DNA of 64,000 nucleotides, taken from the NCBI GenBank assembly GCA_035764005.1, contig DASTZZ010000069.1, positions 1-64,000 of the forward strand. Direction: 5' to 3'. The stretch is from Terriglobales bacterium. GTDB taxonomy: Bacteria > Acidobacteriota > Terriglobia > Terriglobales > Acidobacteriaceae. Positions within the stretch are counted from its first letter, which is position 1. Each line of letters starts with the position of its first letter. Position numbers and translations under genes: made by a program. The notes under the pieces are model-generated. The model did not search any database. It saw only the letters and a program-made list of their open reading frames with translations, and was not told the DNA's origin. Positions 38,865 through 46,446 of this stretch are shown in pieces.

Positions 38865-39004
38865 GGGAACAGGGGACAGGTTACAGGGGACAGAAAACCA
38901 ATGAGCACGTGCCGACGTTGCCGTGAGCTTGAACGTTATCGTTTCCTTTCCCTCATCTCCGTCCCTTGTTCCCTGTCCCCTGTCACCTGTTCCCTGTCAC
39001 CTGT
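38865..39004. repeat. Inverted GGGAACAGGGGACAGG repeats
   Basis: The left arm (38865-38893) consists of AACAGGGGACAGGTTACAGG-type units and the right arm (about 38966-39004) of their inverse, CCTGTCCCCTGTCACCTGTT. It lies between the two HEAT-repeat genes and may attenuate transcription of the second. Confidence 0.75.
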
Positions 39005-39019
39005 ATTCGAGAGGCCATT

Positions 39020-40099
39020 ATGAAAACCAAGCTCATTATCGTCGCAGCGTTGATCGCAGCCACTTGCTCCGCACAGGTTTCGCTGAAAAGCGAACCTGGC
39101 GAGATGCCACAGATTAAGAACGCAAAGCTGGAGACCGTAGCGGCGGCAGGCAATCTGCAGCAGCAGATCGAAGCCTTTGCTTCGCGCCAGAATGGAACTG
39201 CATGGATCGGCTATTCGGTGCCGGCCGTCAGTTCACATCGAACTATCTGCTGCTACGACGGCGGATGGCAGGAGCGTAGCTGTTGCGGCACGTGCCGGCT
39301 ATCGTCTGAGCACAACACCTTTTCGGGCTCTCGCGATGATTGCGACGATGTCGAGGTCACGAGCCTGGCTGTTCTCTACCGCGTGGAAGATAAGAAGATC
39401 GACACTATTCGCATCTTCAGCCAGAACTGCTCGATTGACGCCGGAGGTCTTCCCGTTTGGGTAATTACGAACGCTGATCCCAAACAGAGCGTCGCCTATC
39501 TCAGCACATTTGTAACCAAGGATCAGGATTCTCACCTCGCTCGACGCGCCGTCGACGCAATTTCCGAGCACGCCGATTCTTCGGCTGATGCTGCCCTTGA
39601 TCATTTCGTGAGCGCGGAATATCCGGAGAAGACGCGCGAGCACGCTGCATTCTGGCTCGGTGTTGCCCGCGGTGAACACGGCTACGCTACGCTGAAGCGG
39701 CTGATTGAGTCCGATCCTAGCGACACCTTTCGCGACAAGCTGACGTTCCCATTGAGCCAGAGCAGCGATGCGCAGGCGCAAGACGAGTTAATCCATGTCG
39801 CCAAACAGGACTCGAGTTCGCGCGTGCGCGGTCAGGCTCTGTTTTGGCTCGCGCAGAAAGCCGGAAAGAAGGTTGCCGGAGCAATCAGCGACGCAATCGA
39901 GAACGATCCGGATACTGACGTAAAAAAGAAAGCTGTCTTCGCACTTTCGCAAATGCCAGACCATGAAGGTGTCCCCAAGCTAATCGAAGTGGCCAGGAAC
40001 AACAGGAATCCTGCGGTCAGAAAGCAGGCCGTGTTCTGGCTGGGGCAGTCGAATGATCCACGGGCACTGGATTTCATCACCAGCGTGCTTACGCATTAG
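39020..40099 (+). CDS. Secreted HEAT-repeat protein with Cys-rich insert
   Basis: A 359-residue exported protein with signal peptide (LIIVAALIAATCSAQ), a Cys-rich segment (C77, C78, C88, C89, C92, C108 within SHRTICCYDGGWQERSCCGT and after) and a C-terminal array of HEAT-like repeats (about 165-355; unit pattern VRxQALFWLAQ, VKKKAVFALSQM, VRKQAVFWLGQ). The cysteines may form disulfides outside the cytoplasm. I chose the ATG at 39020 (after GAGAGG) because the signal peptide starts there. It follows the other HEAT gene after a repeat-containing spacer and is likely the last gene of the sigma-factor operon. Confidence 0.83.
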   Translation: MKTKLIIVAALIAATCSAQVSLKSEPGEMPQIKNAKLETVAAAGNLQQQIEAFASRQNGTAWIGYSVPAVSSHRTICCYDGGWQERSCCGTCRLSSEHNTFSGSRDDCDDVEVTSLAVLYRVEDKKIDTIRIFSQNCSIDAGGLPVWVITNADPKQSVAYLSTFVTKDQDSHLARRAVDAISEHADSSADAALDHFVSAEYPEKTREHAAFWLGVARGEHGYATLKRLIESDPSDTFRDKLTFPLSQSSDAQAQDELIHVAKQDSSSRVRGQALFWLAQKAGKKVAGAISDAIENDPDTDVKKKAVFALSQMPDHEGVPKLIEVARNNRNPAVRKQAVFWLGQSNDPRALDFITSVLTH

Positions 40100-40130
40100 G
40101 TACATTTCTTCCTTTGTATTTCCTAGGCAG

Positions 40131-40282
40131 TGTCATCCCTCGCGCAGCCGCGATCTATCAGGGATCTTTGCTTTGCTGCGCGGGGGACCTGCTGTTGTAT
40201 CTGCGGCAAAAACAGATCCCCCGCTCCGCAACACCAGCTTGTCGAAGTTCTAAACCGTGTCGCTGCGGAGCGAGGGATGACA
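40131..40282. repeat. TGTCATCCCTCG palindromic element
   Basis: A 152-bp imperfect palindrome from TGTCATCCCTCGCGCAGCCG to CGCTGCGGAGCGAGGGATGACA-like end, with an inner stem GCGGGGGA...TCCCCCGC. It separates the two convergent sigma-factor operons. Confidence 0.82.
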
Positions 40283-40343
40283 ATGTTTCGGGAATCGAAG
40301 AGCATAAGCCCATTTCCCCGATCAGGAAGCGCACAACAACGCC

Positions 40344-40374
40344 AAAAACAAAAGCCCTGCCGTGCGACAGGGCT
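40344..40374 (-). terminator. Rho-independent terminator of ECF module 2
   Basis: On the minus strand, stem AGCCCTG/CAGGGCT with an eight-base loop is followed by TTTTGTTTTTGG, 17 bases after the Spy-like gene. Confidence 0.88.
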
Positions 40375-40390
40375 TTGGCAGTCCAGGCCG

Positions 40391-40933
40391 TTATTCAAGT
40401 GGCGGCATGGGAGGAGGGCCGTCCCCCGGGCCACCCGGTCCTGGCTTGTGCATGCGGAAAAACATTCTTTCGTGACTCATCGATTGGAGCTGCTTCCACT
40501 GGTCGGGCGTGAGTACTCCGCGGAACGCCAGCGTCATCACCGTAAATTCTTTCTCCAGGGCGTTGCGTGCGTTCTGGAGTTGCGTCACTTGCGCCAGCAC
40601 CTGGTCCTGCTGCGGCTGGTCCTGATCGAGCAGATCGCTCAACTTGCCTTCCTCGATCTCGACGTTGGCTTTCATCTGCGCCAGATTGGCGCGGTGACTG
40701 GAGAAGATCTGGTTGAGCTGCTGCGTCTGCTGTTCACTGAGTCCAATCTTCTGCGCAAGTTCAGAGTTGCGCCACCAATCATGCCCAAATCCCATGCCCG
40801 GCATTCCTCCGTGCATCTTGTCCCGCATGACATAGACTCTGGGCTTCTCGGTTGGCGGTTGTGAATCGTTCTGTGCTGACAAAATTCCGCCCGCCGCCAG
40901 CAAGAAGATCAATACATGAGACGAAGTCTTCAT
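40391..40933 (-). CDS. Spy/CpxP-like periplasmic protein
   Basis: A 180-residue exported protein with signal peptide (VLIFLLAAGGILSAQ). The mature part is helical and has the family pattern IGLSEQQTQQLNQIFSSHRA and LTPDQWKQLQS; a Met/Gly/Trp-rich start (MHGGMPGMGFGHDWW) and Pro-rich end are typical of Spy/heavy-metal-sensor-like proteins. Such proteins act as periplasmic chaperones or metal-stress sensors. Its start overlaps the anti-sigma stop by four bases (ATGA), so it is the third gene of an ECF operon and could modulate the anti-sigma factor, as CnrX-like proteins do. Confidence 0.85.
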   Translation of the reverse strand: MKTSSHVLIFLLAAGGILSAQNDSQPPTEKPRVYVMRDKMHGGMPGMGFGHDWWRNSELAQKIGLSEQQTQQLNQIFSSHRANLAQMKANVEIEEGKLSDLLDQDQPQQDQVLAQVTQLQNARNALEKEFTVMTLAFRGVLTPDQWKQLQSMSHERMFFRMHKPGPGGPGDGPPPMPPLE

Positions 40934-41457
40934 TGTGTGTTCCTTGTTCGATTGTGCGAAGTATTATGCGAATTCAGGTTCTTGTTCGAACCTTCCATTT
41001 CTCCCACCAGCAGACTGGCCGGCTGCAGAGCCTCCGGCAGATCTCCATCGAGCTGTGCTTCGACGTCGCCGAGCAAAGCAGAGTCAGAGATTTCCGCCGG
41101 CGGCTGATTCGTTGCGGTCGTTGGGGGAGAGCTGTGAAATCCGAGGAAAAGGAATGCCACCAGTACGATCGTCAACACCGCCATTGCGAGCGCGAATCCG
41201 GCGCTGCGTCCCTGTGTTTCCCGAATCTGCACTGCCAGGATTCCCTGCTGAATCGCGCGCGACTGCCTTCCCCAATCGATCGCCGATCGCCCGGCGCTGT
41301 AGCAGACATCCTGACGCAGGCTCGCCATGCGCTGGCGATACATCTCCACCTGCTGCTGGCAGTCAGCGCAAATCTGCAGATGCTGCGCCGCGCGTAGTTC
41401 CCGTTCGCCCGCTGCGGCAGCAGTAATTTCCTGATCGCTCAGGTGAATCGAAATCAC
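40930..41457 (-). CDS. Membrane anti-sigma factor (module 2)
   Basis: A 175-residue protein with a zinc-type anti-sigma motif H26-x3-C30-x2-C33 (AQHLQICADCQQQ), a single membrane helix (about 87-107, FALAMAVLTIVLVAFLFLGF) and a short periplasmic tail. I place the start at the GTG at 41457 because AGGAGA lies a few bases upstream and it gives a GTGA overlap with the sigma stop; a GTG seven codons earlier has poorer context. It is co-translated with both the sigma gene before it and the Spy-like gene after it. Confidence 0.86.
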   Translation of the reverse strand: MISIHLSDQEITAAAAGERELRAAQHLQICADCQQQVEMYRQRMASLRQDVCYSAGRSAIDWGRQSRAIQQGILAVQIRETQGRSAGFALAMAVLTIVLVAFLFLGFHSSPPTTATNQPPAEISDSALLGDVEAQLDGDLPEALQPASLLVGEMEGSNKNLNSHNTSHNRTRNTQ

Positions 41458-42038
41458 GATTGTTCTCCTTCCTGCCACGTGCGCAGGTTCATCATTGCTC
41501 GATGCAAGTGCGACTTCACTGTGCCCGGCTTGCGATTCGTCGCGCGCGCAATCTCGTCGATTGACATTCCTTCTACCGCACTCAACAGTAGCGCCTCGCG
41601 CTGCGGCGGAGTCAGATCGCGAATTCGCGCGGAGACGCGTTCCAGGCGTTCGCGCCGCAGAATCTGCTCTTCCGGAGTCGAGCCCGGATCGCGCACCTGC
41701 TGTGCCCGCTTCTGCTCCTCATCCGAATGATCGAAGCGGATGAAGCGCCGCCAGAACCCGAAGCGCCGGTTGCGGTAATGATCACGAACAAGATTGATCG
41801 CGATCCGCGCCAGCCAGGTAAACACCTGCGAGTCGCCGCGGAAGCCATGCTGCTTCTGAAATGCGCGGATAAAGCACTCCTGCGTCAATTCTTCGGCGAG
41901 ATCCGGATCGCCAGTCTGCGCCAGCAACAGCCGATAGACGCGCTGCTGATAGAGCCGAATGAATTCGTCGAAATCGGCGAAAGGCGAATCAGTTTCAGCA
42001 TTCGCCGTAACCGGAGCCGCGGCCTGTACCATGTTCAT
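41454..42038 (-). CDS. ECF-family RNA polymerase sigma factor (module 2)
   Basis: A 194-residue ECF sigma factor. Region 2 is LLLAQTGDPDLAEELTQECF with TWLARIAINLVRDHYRNRR; region 4 is LTPPQREALLLSAVEGMSID followed by KSHLHRAMMNLR. The first gene of a three-gene operon with its anti-sigma factor and a Spy-like periplasmic protein. It differs clearly from the factor at 35938, so the two modules are not a recent duplication. An ATG two codons into the frame is an alternative start. Confidence 0.92.
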   Translation of the reverse strand: MNMVQAAAPVTANAETDSPFADFDEFIRLYQQRVYRLLLAQTGDPDLAEELTQECFIRAFQKQHGFRGDSQVFTWLARIAINLVRDHYRNRRFGFWRRFIRFDHSDEEQKRAQQVRDPGSTPEEQILRRERLERVSARIRDLTPPQREALLLSAVEGMSIDEIARATNRKPGTVKSHLHRAMMNLRTWQEGEQS

Positions 42039-42369
42039 CGTTTCGATGAGCTCTCTCCATTAAGTGAATGGACGAATTTGCAGGCGGGGAGTTTACGCGC
42101 TCCTGCAATTTTTCTAAAACCAGGTGGAGCCTTCAAGTTTTGGAATTTCCTGATTTTGTGATTTCGTGATTTCGCGATTTCGTGATTGTTGTGCTCCCAA
42201 TCGCAAAATCACGAAATCACCCAATCGCGAATTTGGCAGCACGAGCTCGTCATGATTTGGGGGACCTCGAGTTTCTGCCCTGATTCCCTCAATTCCACAG
42301 TGAATTTTCATGTAACCGCCGACGCGAAACGTGGTACCTTCGTTTAAGCTTCGCCCTGTCGGAGGACGA
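42039..42369. repeat. Divergent spacer with inverted 8-bp-period arrays
   Basis: No gene is seen. At 42152-42187 the unit GATTTCGT recurs about four times (GATTTTGT, GATTTCGT, GATTTCGC, GATTTCGT) and at 42199-42232 inverted units (AATCGCAA, AATCACGA, AATCACCC, AATCGCGA) follow, so the two arrays form a hairpin. The spacer also has to hold promoters for the sigma factor and rmuC genes. Confidence 0.8.
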
Positions 42370-43794
42370 ATGGGATTTGCAGTCGCTGGGCTTTCCGCTT
42401 TCGCTGGAGCAATCGCCGTTTATGCAGCTCTTCGCCCCAAGCTCGCGGTCGCTCGCGAACGAGCGGAGCATTTGGATGCACGTGTGGCCGAACTCACCTC
42501 CGCGCAGACTCGATTATCCGCTGACGTCGCCGCCAAGCAGAACGCACTTCTTGCTGCCTCCAGCGAACTTTCGGCCCTGAAAGCCTCTCTGGCAGCCGAG
42601 CGAGAAGCGGCCGAGGAGAAGCTGGCGTTGATTCAGCAAACACAGCAGAAGTTTGAGGACGCTTTTGGACACTTGGCTGATCGCGCTCTCAAGGGTAATG
42701 CGGCTGAATTCCTGAACCTGGCGAAGAACCTTCTCGATCAGCAGCAGAAGATGGCATCGGGCGATCTGGATGCAAAGAAAGATGCCATCCAATCGTTGCT
42801 GAAAACCGCAGCCGATTCCCTTTCGCAACTCCAGGAGCGCATCTCGGCCAGCGATAGCGAGCGCAAAGCCAGCGAATCGGTCTTCGGAGAGCAAATTCAC
42901 TCGCTGGTTGAATTGCAACACCGTCTATCGGACGAAACTCGCCGTCTCTCTCGCGCGCTTGAGCGCCCGACCGTCCGTGGCAACTGGGGCGAAGTGCAGT
43001 TGCGGCGCGTAGTCGAGTTCGCAGGCATGGTCGAATACTGCGACTTCGAATCGCAAAAGACCTTCTTCGACGATGATCGCCGACGGCTTCGTCCAGACCT
43101 CATCGTCAGAATGCCGAATGGGCGAATCATCGCCGTAGATGCCAAAGTTTCTCTCGATGCGTTCACGAAAGCCGCCAACGCCGAGCAGGACACCGAAGTT
43201 CGCGAGCACCTCGATCAGCATGCCCGCCAAGTCCGCGCGCACATCGAAAGCCTGTCGTCGAAAGCATATTGGGAACAGCTTCCCAATTCTCCGGACTTCG
43301 TGGTTGCCTTCATGCCCAGCGAAGCGCTGCTGAGCGCCGCTTTGCAGGCTGATCGCTCGCTGCTCGACGACGCTGCGCAAGGCAAAGTTCTCCTCGCCAG
43401 TCCTTTGACCCTCATCGCGCTACTCAAGGCCGTCTACTGCGGCTGGCGCGAAGACAAGCTTGCCAAGAACGCAGAAGAAATCAGCAATCTTGGCCGCCAG
43501 CTCTACGCTCGGCTGGTCACGCTCGGAAATCATCTTTCGAAATTGGGAAATCATCTCGATCGCGCGGTATCTACCTACAACGATGTGATCGGGTCTATCG
43601 AGCGCAATGCCTTCCCAGCAGCGCGCAGATTCGAACAGCTTGGAGCCGCTTCCGGCGACGTGATTCCGGAACTCGTAGCCGTCGATCACCTCGCGCGGCC
43701 TTTGCAGGCTGCGGAATGGCGGACAGAGACTAGCGAGAATGCATTGGACCTGAACACTCTGGAACTTGCTGAAGGAAGCGGGATGCCGTCATAA
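42370..43794 (+). CDS. rmuC: RmuC-family DNA recombination protein
   Basis: A 474-residue protein with an N-terminal membrane helix (about 2-22), a long coiled coil (about 25-180) and a C-terminal nuclease-like RmuC domain (LERPTVRGNWGEVQLRRVVE, then RPDLIVRMPNGRIIAVDAKV). RmuC limits inversions at short inverted repeats in E. coli; its presence in a repeat-rich genome is notable but the gene is widespread. I use the ATG at 42370 because GGAGG lies five bases before it. Confidence 0.92.
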   Translation: MGFAVAGLSAFAGAIAVYAALRPKLAVARERAEHLDARVAELTSAQTRLSADVAAKQNALLAASSELSALKASLAAEREAAEEKLALIQQTQQKFEDAFGHLADRALKGNAAEFLNLAKNLLDQQQKMASGDLDAKKDAIQSLLKTAADSLSQLQERISASDSERKASESVFGEQIHSLVELQHRLSDETRRLSRALERPTVRGNWGEVQLRRVVEFAGMVEYCDFESQKTFFDDDRRRLRPDLIVRMPNGRIIAVDAKVSLDAFTKAANAEQDTEVREHLDQHARQVRAHIESLSSKAYWEQLPNSPDFVVAFMPSEALLSAALQADRSLLDDAAQGKVLLASPLTLIALLKAVYCGWREDKLAKNAEEISNLGRQLYARLVTLGNHLSKLGNHLDRAVSTYNDVIGSIERNAFPAARRFEQLGAASGDVIPELVAVDHLARPLQAAEWRTETSENALDLNTLELAEGSGMPS

Positions 43795-43832
43795 ACGTGC
43801 GCTAAGCAAACCTGCTCGCCTTATTGCAACCT

Positions 43833-44243
43833 CTAAACGCGCGCCACTGGCGAAGAGTTTTCCTCAACTTCGTGTCCGGGCAAAATTTCCCGCAACGCCC
43901 AATCGATACGCTGGATCGCATCCCGAATCGTGTTGAGCTGCATTTCCTGATCCTGAGAGTACGGCAGGTACATCACGGGCTGCAGTGCATTGCGCACGTG
44001 GTGATTCATCAGCTCGATCACCTGCAGTTTGCGGATCAGTTCTCTTTCTCGCCGCCGTTCGTAGAAAAATACAACGAGTCCAAGCAGTAAGGCGGCAGCG
44101 ACGTTGTCGACCCAAAGAGTCCAACCGGTAATGCCTTCATGTCGCTGAAAAGCTTCAACCATCATTCCAAGCGAGAACGAGACGAATGCCAACAACACGC
44201 TGAGGAGGCCCTTGCGGAAGCTGATGTAGGCTTTCTGAGGCAT
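43833..44243 (-). CDS. Membrane protein with histidine-kinase-like helix but no ATPase domain
   Basis: A 136-residue protein with two membrane helices (about 11-30 and 43-61), then a charged linker (YERRRERELIRKLQV) and a helical segment IELMNHHVRNALQPVMYLP with H81/H82, followed by TIRDAIQRIDWALREILP. This looks like a kinase dimerisation domain with an H box, but the chain ends before any ATP-binding domain. It may be a truncated kinase, a phosphotransfer or inhibitory partner, or a regulator that dimerises with a kinase. I start at MPQKAY (44243); the open frame reaches 44309. Confidence 0.65.
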   Translation of the reverse strand: MPQKAYISFRKGLLSVLLAFVSFSLGMMVEAFQRHEGITGWTLWVDNVAAALLLGLVVFFYERRRERELIRKLQVIELMNHHVRNALQPVMYLPYSQDQEMQLNTIRDAIQRIDWALREILPGHEVEENSSPVARV

Positions 44244-44406
44244 GTACCTATTATCGCGGAAGTAAATTTTTACCAACGCGATCTTCACCAACACGATAAT
44301 CCCGTTCACCCCAGCTCATACCGAATTCCATATACATTCACCCCTAAGCCTCCAAGAATTCGGAATTTTCGACATGCAAAACGTAATGTTTTGTTAAAGA
44401 TACTGC

Positions 44407-44422
44407 TGGCCCATGACTTGCT
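44407..44422 (+). promoter_or_regulatory. Sigma-54-type (-24/-12) promoter
   Basis: TGGCCCATGACTTGCT matches the sigma-54 consensus TGGCACG-N4-TTGCW, with invariant GG and GC at the required spacing. It lies 24 bases before the start codon at 44446, giving a predicted transcription start near 44433 and a very short leader with GGGAGA as ribosome site. Confidence 0.75.
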
Positions 44423-44445
44423 TATAGCTGGCATAAGGGAGACTC

Positions 44446-44739
44446 ATGAACCAGGAAATTTCAATCTCGTACCGGGCGGTCAAATCAAAGATCTACAAAT
44501 TGATAGACGCTCTGGTCGAAGGCGAAAAGAACGAAGCCGAAGTGCAAGAGTCAATCCGCCGCTGGTGGAAGATGGTGCGCCCGGACGATCGGGCAGTCGC
44601 GGAAAAGTACCTCTCGATGGTCCTCAACCGGTCGAATGCTAGCCTGCTTGCGATCCGCGACGGCATCCCCACCTACGAGGCTTTCGAACTCGGACATCAG
44701 CATAGCGTGCGTGTCGGGAATCGACAGCCTGCAGCCTAA
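44446..44739 (+). CDS. Hypothetical small protein behind a sigma-54-type promoter, 97 aa
   Basis: I do not recognise the family. The chain is helical and charged (AVKSKIYKLIDALVEGEKNE, ESIRRWWKMVRPDD, AEKYLSMVLNRSNASLLAI), has no signal peptide or membrane segment and no cysteine, and could be a small regulator or structural protein. Start at the ATG at 44446 after AAGGGAGACTC. The promoter before it and the terminator after it make it a self-contained unit, expressed only when a sigma-54 activator is working. Two such activators are encoded about 30 kb away. Confidence 0.78.
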   Translation: MNQEISISYRAVKSKIYKLIDALVEGEKNEAEVQESIRRWWKMVRPDDRAVAEKYLSMVLNRSNASLLAIRDGIPTYEAFELGHQHSVRVGNRQPAA

Positions 44740-44763
44740 GGCAGAACAGATAGAAGTAGAAAA

Positions 44764-44788
44764 CGGACCCATCAGGGTCCGCTTTTTT
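44764..44788 (+). terminator. Rho-independent terminator of the 97-aa gene
   Basis: Stem CGGACCC/GGGTCCG with an ATCA loop is followed by CTTTTTT, 25 bases after the stop codon. Confidence 0.92.
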
Positions 44789-44885
44789 GCTTTCGAAGGT
44801 TCCTGGACTTCAGACACAGCCGATACCAAATCATGCGCGAGAAAGACGATTCAGTTTGCGTGCTGTCGCAAGCGAAGATATCTGG

Positions 44886-44975
44886 CGGAGAGGGGGGGAT
44901 TCGAACCCCCGATAGAGCTTTTGACCCTATAACGGTTTAGCAAACCGCCGCCTTCAGCCACTCGGCCACCTCTCC
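44886..44975 (-). tRNA. tRNA-Ser (anticodon GCT)
   Basis: A 90-nt class II tRNA on the minus strand. The acceptor stem GGAGAGG/CCTCTCC pairs perfectly with discriminator G; the D loop has GGCCGAGTGGCTGAAGGC, the anticodon stem-loop is GCGGTTTGCTAAACCG-like with anticodon GCT, a long variable arm follows (TAGGGTCAAAAGCTCTA), and the T loop is GGTTCGAATCC. CCA is not encoded. Confidence 0.97.
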
Positions 44976-45175
44976 GTGAGGTATAACAGGCGGGCTTTCA
45001 AGATTCTACTACGACGCGCTGCTCACCTTAATCTCCCAGCAATTTAAAAAACGCGGCGCCGCAAGATACAACAGATTCGATCAAACGAGCGCGATCAAGG
45101 TAGCGACTTCCACGTTTCGCGGGATGCTTTCGGCGCGAACAAGCCTGCGCTGTGCTGGTAACCTGTTTCGCTGTC

Positions 45176-46333
45176 ATGCGCACAGCTATCTCCGCCGTTC
45201 TCTTGTTGACATCTTTCACTTCTGCTCAGAACACCACTTCCAACACGCGGCCTCGGACTTCGGATCTCGGGTTGAAGATTGGGGTTCTCGCCCGCGGTCC
45301 GCTCAACGCGATTACCGACGTTGAAGGCGTCGAAGTCGGACAGACCACAATCATTCGCGGCGACGACATTCGCACGGGCGTCACGGCGATTCTTCCGCAT
45401 TCGGGAAATCTATTTCGGGAAAAAGTTCCGGCAGGGATTTTCGTCGGCAATGGGTTCGGCAAGCTCGCGGGCTCAACCCAAGTGGAAGAGATGGGAGACA
45501 TCGAAACTCCGATCCTCTTGACCAACACCCTAAGCGTGCCGCAGGTGGCAGATGCCATGATCCAATACATGCTCGCGCTGCCGGAGAATCGGGACGTGTT
45601 GTCCATCAATCCAGTAGTTGGCGAGACCAACGACGGATATCTCAACGACATTCGCGGACGCCACATCGCACCCGAAGATGTTTTTTCCGCAATCAGGAAT
45701 GCGAAAGGCGGTCCTGTGGATGAAGGCGCCGTCGGTGCCGGCGCCGGGACCGTCGCCTTTGGCTGGAAGGGAGGCATCGGCACCTCGTCGCGGAGGCTGC
45801 CACCGAGCCTCGGCGGATACACAGTAGGAGTGCTCGTGCAAAGCAATTTCGGCGGCGTGCTTACAATCGCTGGCGCTCCAGTTGGCCAGGAACTCGGTCA
45901 GTATTACCTGCGCAAAGAAATCGAGCAGCAAGGCAACAGCAAAGACAAGGCAGACGGCTCGTGCATGATGATCGTCGCCAGCGACGCGCCACTCGATGCA
46001 CGCAACCTCAAGCGGCTCGCAGCACGTGCGTGGCTGGGAATGGCCCGCACCGGCAGCTCGGCGTCGAACGGCAGCGGAGACTACGCCATCGCATTCTCCA
46101 CCGCGTCGCAAGTGCGAATTCATACCTCAGACAAGTCTCTAACCCGGCATATCGAAGTGCTCACCAACGACGCCATGTCTCCGCTCTTCGAAGCAGTCAT
46201 CGAATCCACTGAGGAAGCCGTCTACAACTCCATGTTGCGTGCCACCACGGTGAGTGGAAACGGCCACACAGTTCAAGCACTCCCGATCGACAAAACAGTG
46301 GCAATCCTAAAAGCTCACCACGCAATTCAATAA
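45176..46333 (+). CDS. P1/DmpA-family aminopeptidase, secreted
   Basis: A 385-residue protein of the DmpA/BapA N-terminal nucleophile family. A signal peptide (AISAVLLLTSFTSAQ) is followed by GVLARGPLNAITDVEGVEVG; the self-cleavage site and nucleophile serine is S223 in VLVQSNFGG, and GAVGAGAGTVAFGWKGGIGT is the usual glycine-rich loop. The enzyme is expected to mature into two chains and cleave N-terminal residues from small peptides, D-amino-acid amides or beta-peptides. I prefer the ATG at 45176 over the GTG at 45152 because the signal peptide begins there. Confidence 0.87.
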   Translation: MRTAISAVLLLTSFTSAQNTTSNTRPRTSDLGLKIGVLARGPLNAITDVEGVEVGQTTIIRGDDIRTGVTAILPHSGNLFREKVPAGIFVGNGFGKLAGSTQVEEMGDIETPILLTNTLSVPQVADAMIQYMLALPENRDVLSINPVVGETNDGYLNDIRGRHIAPEDVFSAIRNAKGGPVDEGAVGAGAGTVAFGWKGGIGTSSRRLPPSLGGYTVGVLVQSNFGGVLTIAGAPVGQELGQYYLRKEIEQQGNSKDKADGSCMMIVASDAPLDARNLKRLAARAWLGMARTGSSASNGSGDYAIAFSTASQVRIHTSDKSLTRHIEVLTNDAMSPLFEAVIESTEEAVYNSMLRATTVSGNGHTVQALPIDKTVAILKAHHAIQ

Positions 46334-46446
46334 AGCAGCTTCGGGCGTGTACTGGAACAAAATGGCGATCGCGATGGGAACCAACCGGAAGATCGCCGGC
46401 CTTTAACTTCAAACTTGAAATTTCGCCCTTCTCCAAACAGTGCTCA

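Noticed and set aside
37373-40099. PBS lyase/phycobiliprotein role for the HEAT proteins
   Set aside because: HEAT repeats resemble PBS-lyase repeats, but nothing else in the window relates to phycobilins and the proteins are exported.
43833-44243. Full histidine kinase
   Set aside because: No N, G1 or G2 ATP-binding motif exists in the chain or in the next frames, so it is not a complete kinase.
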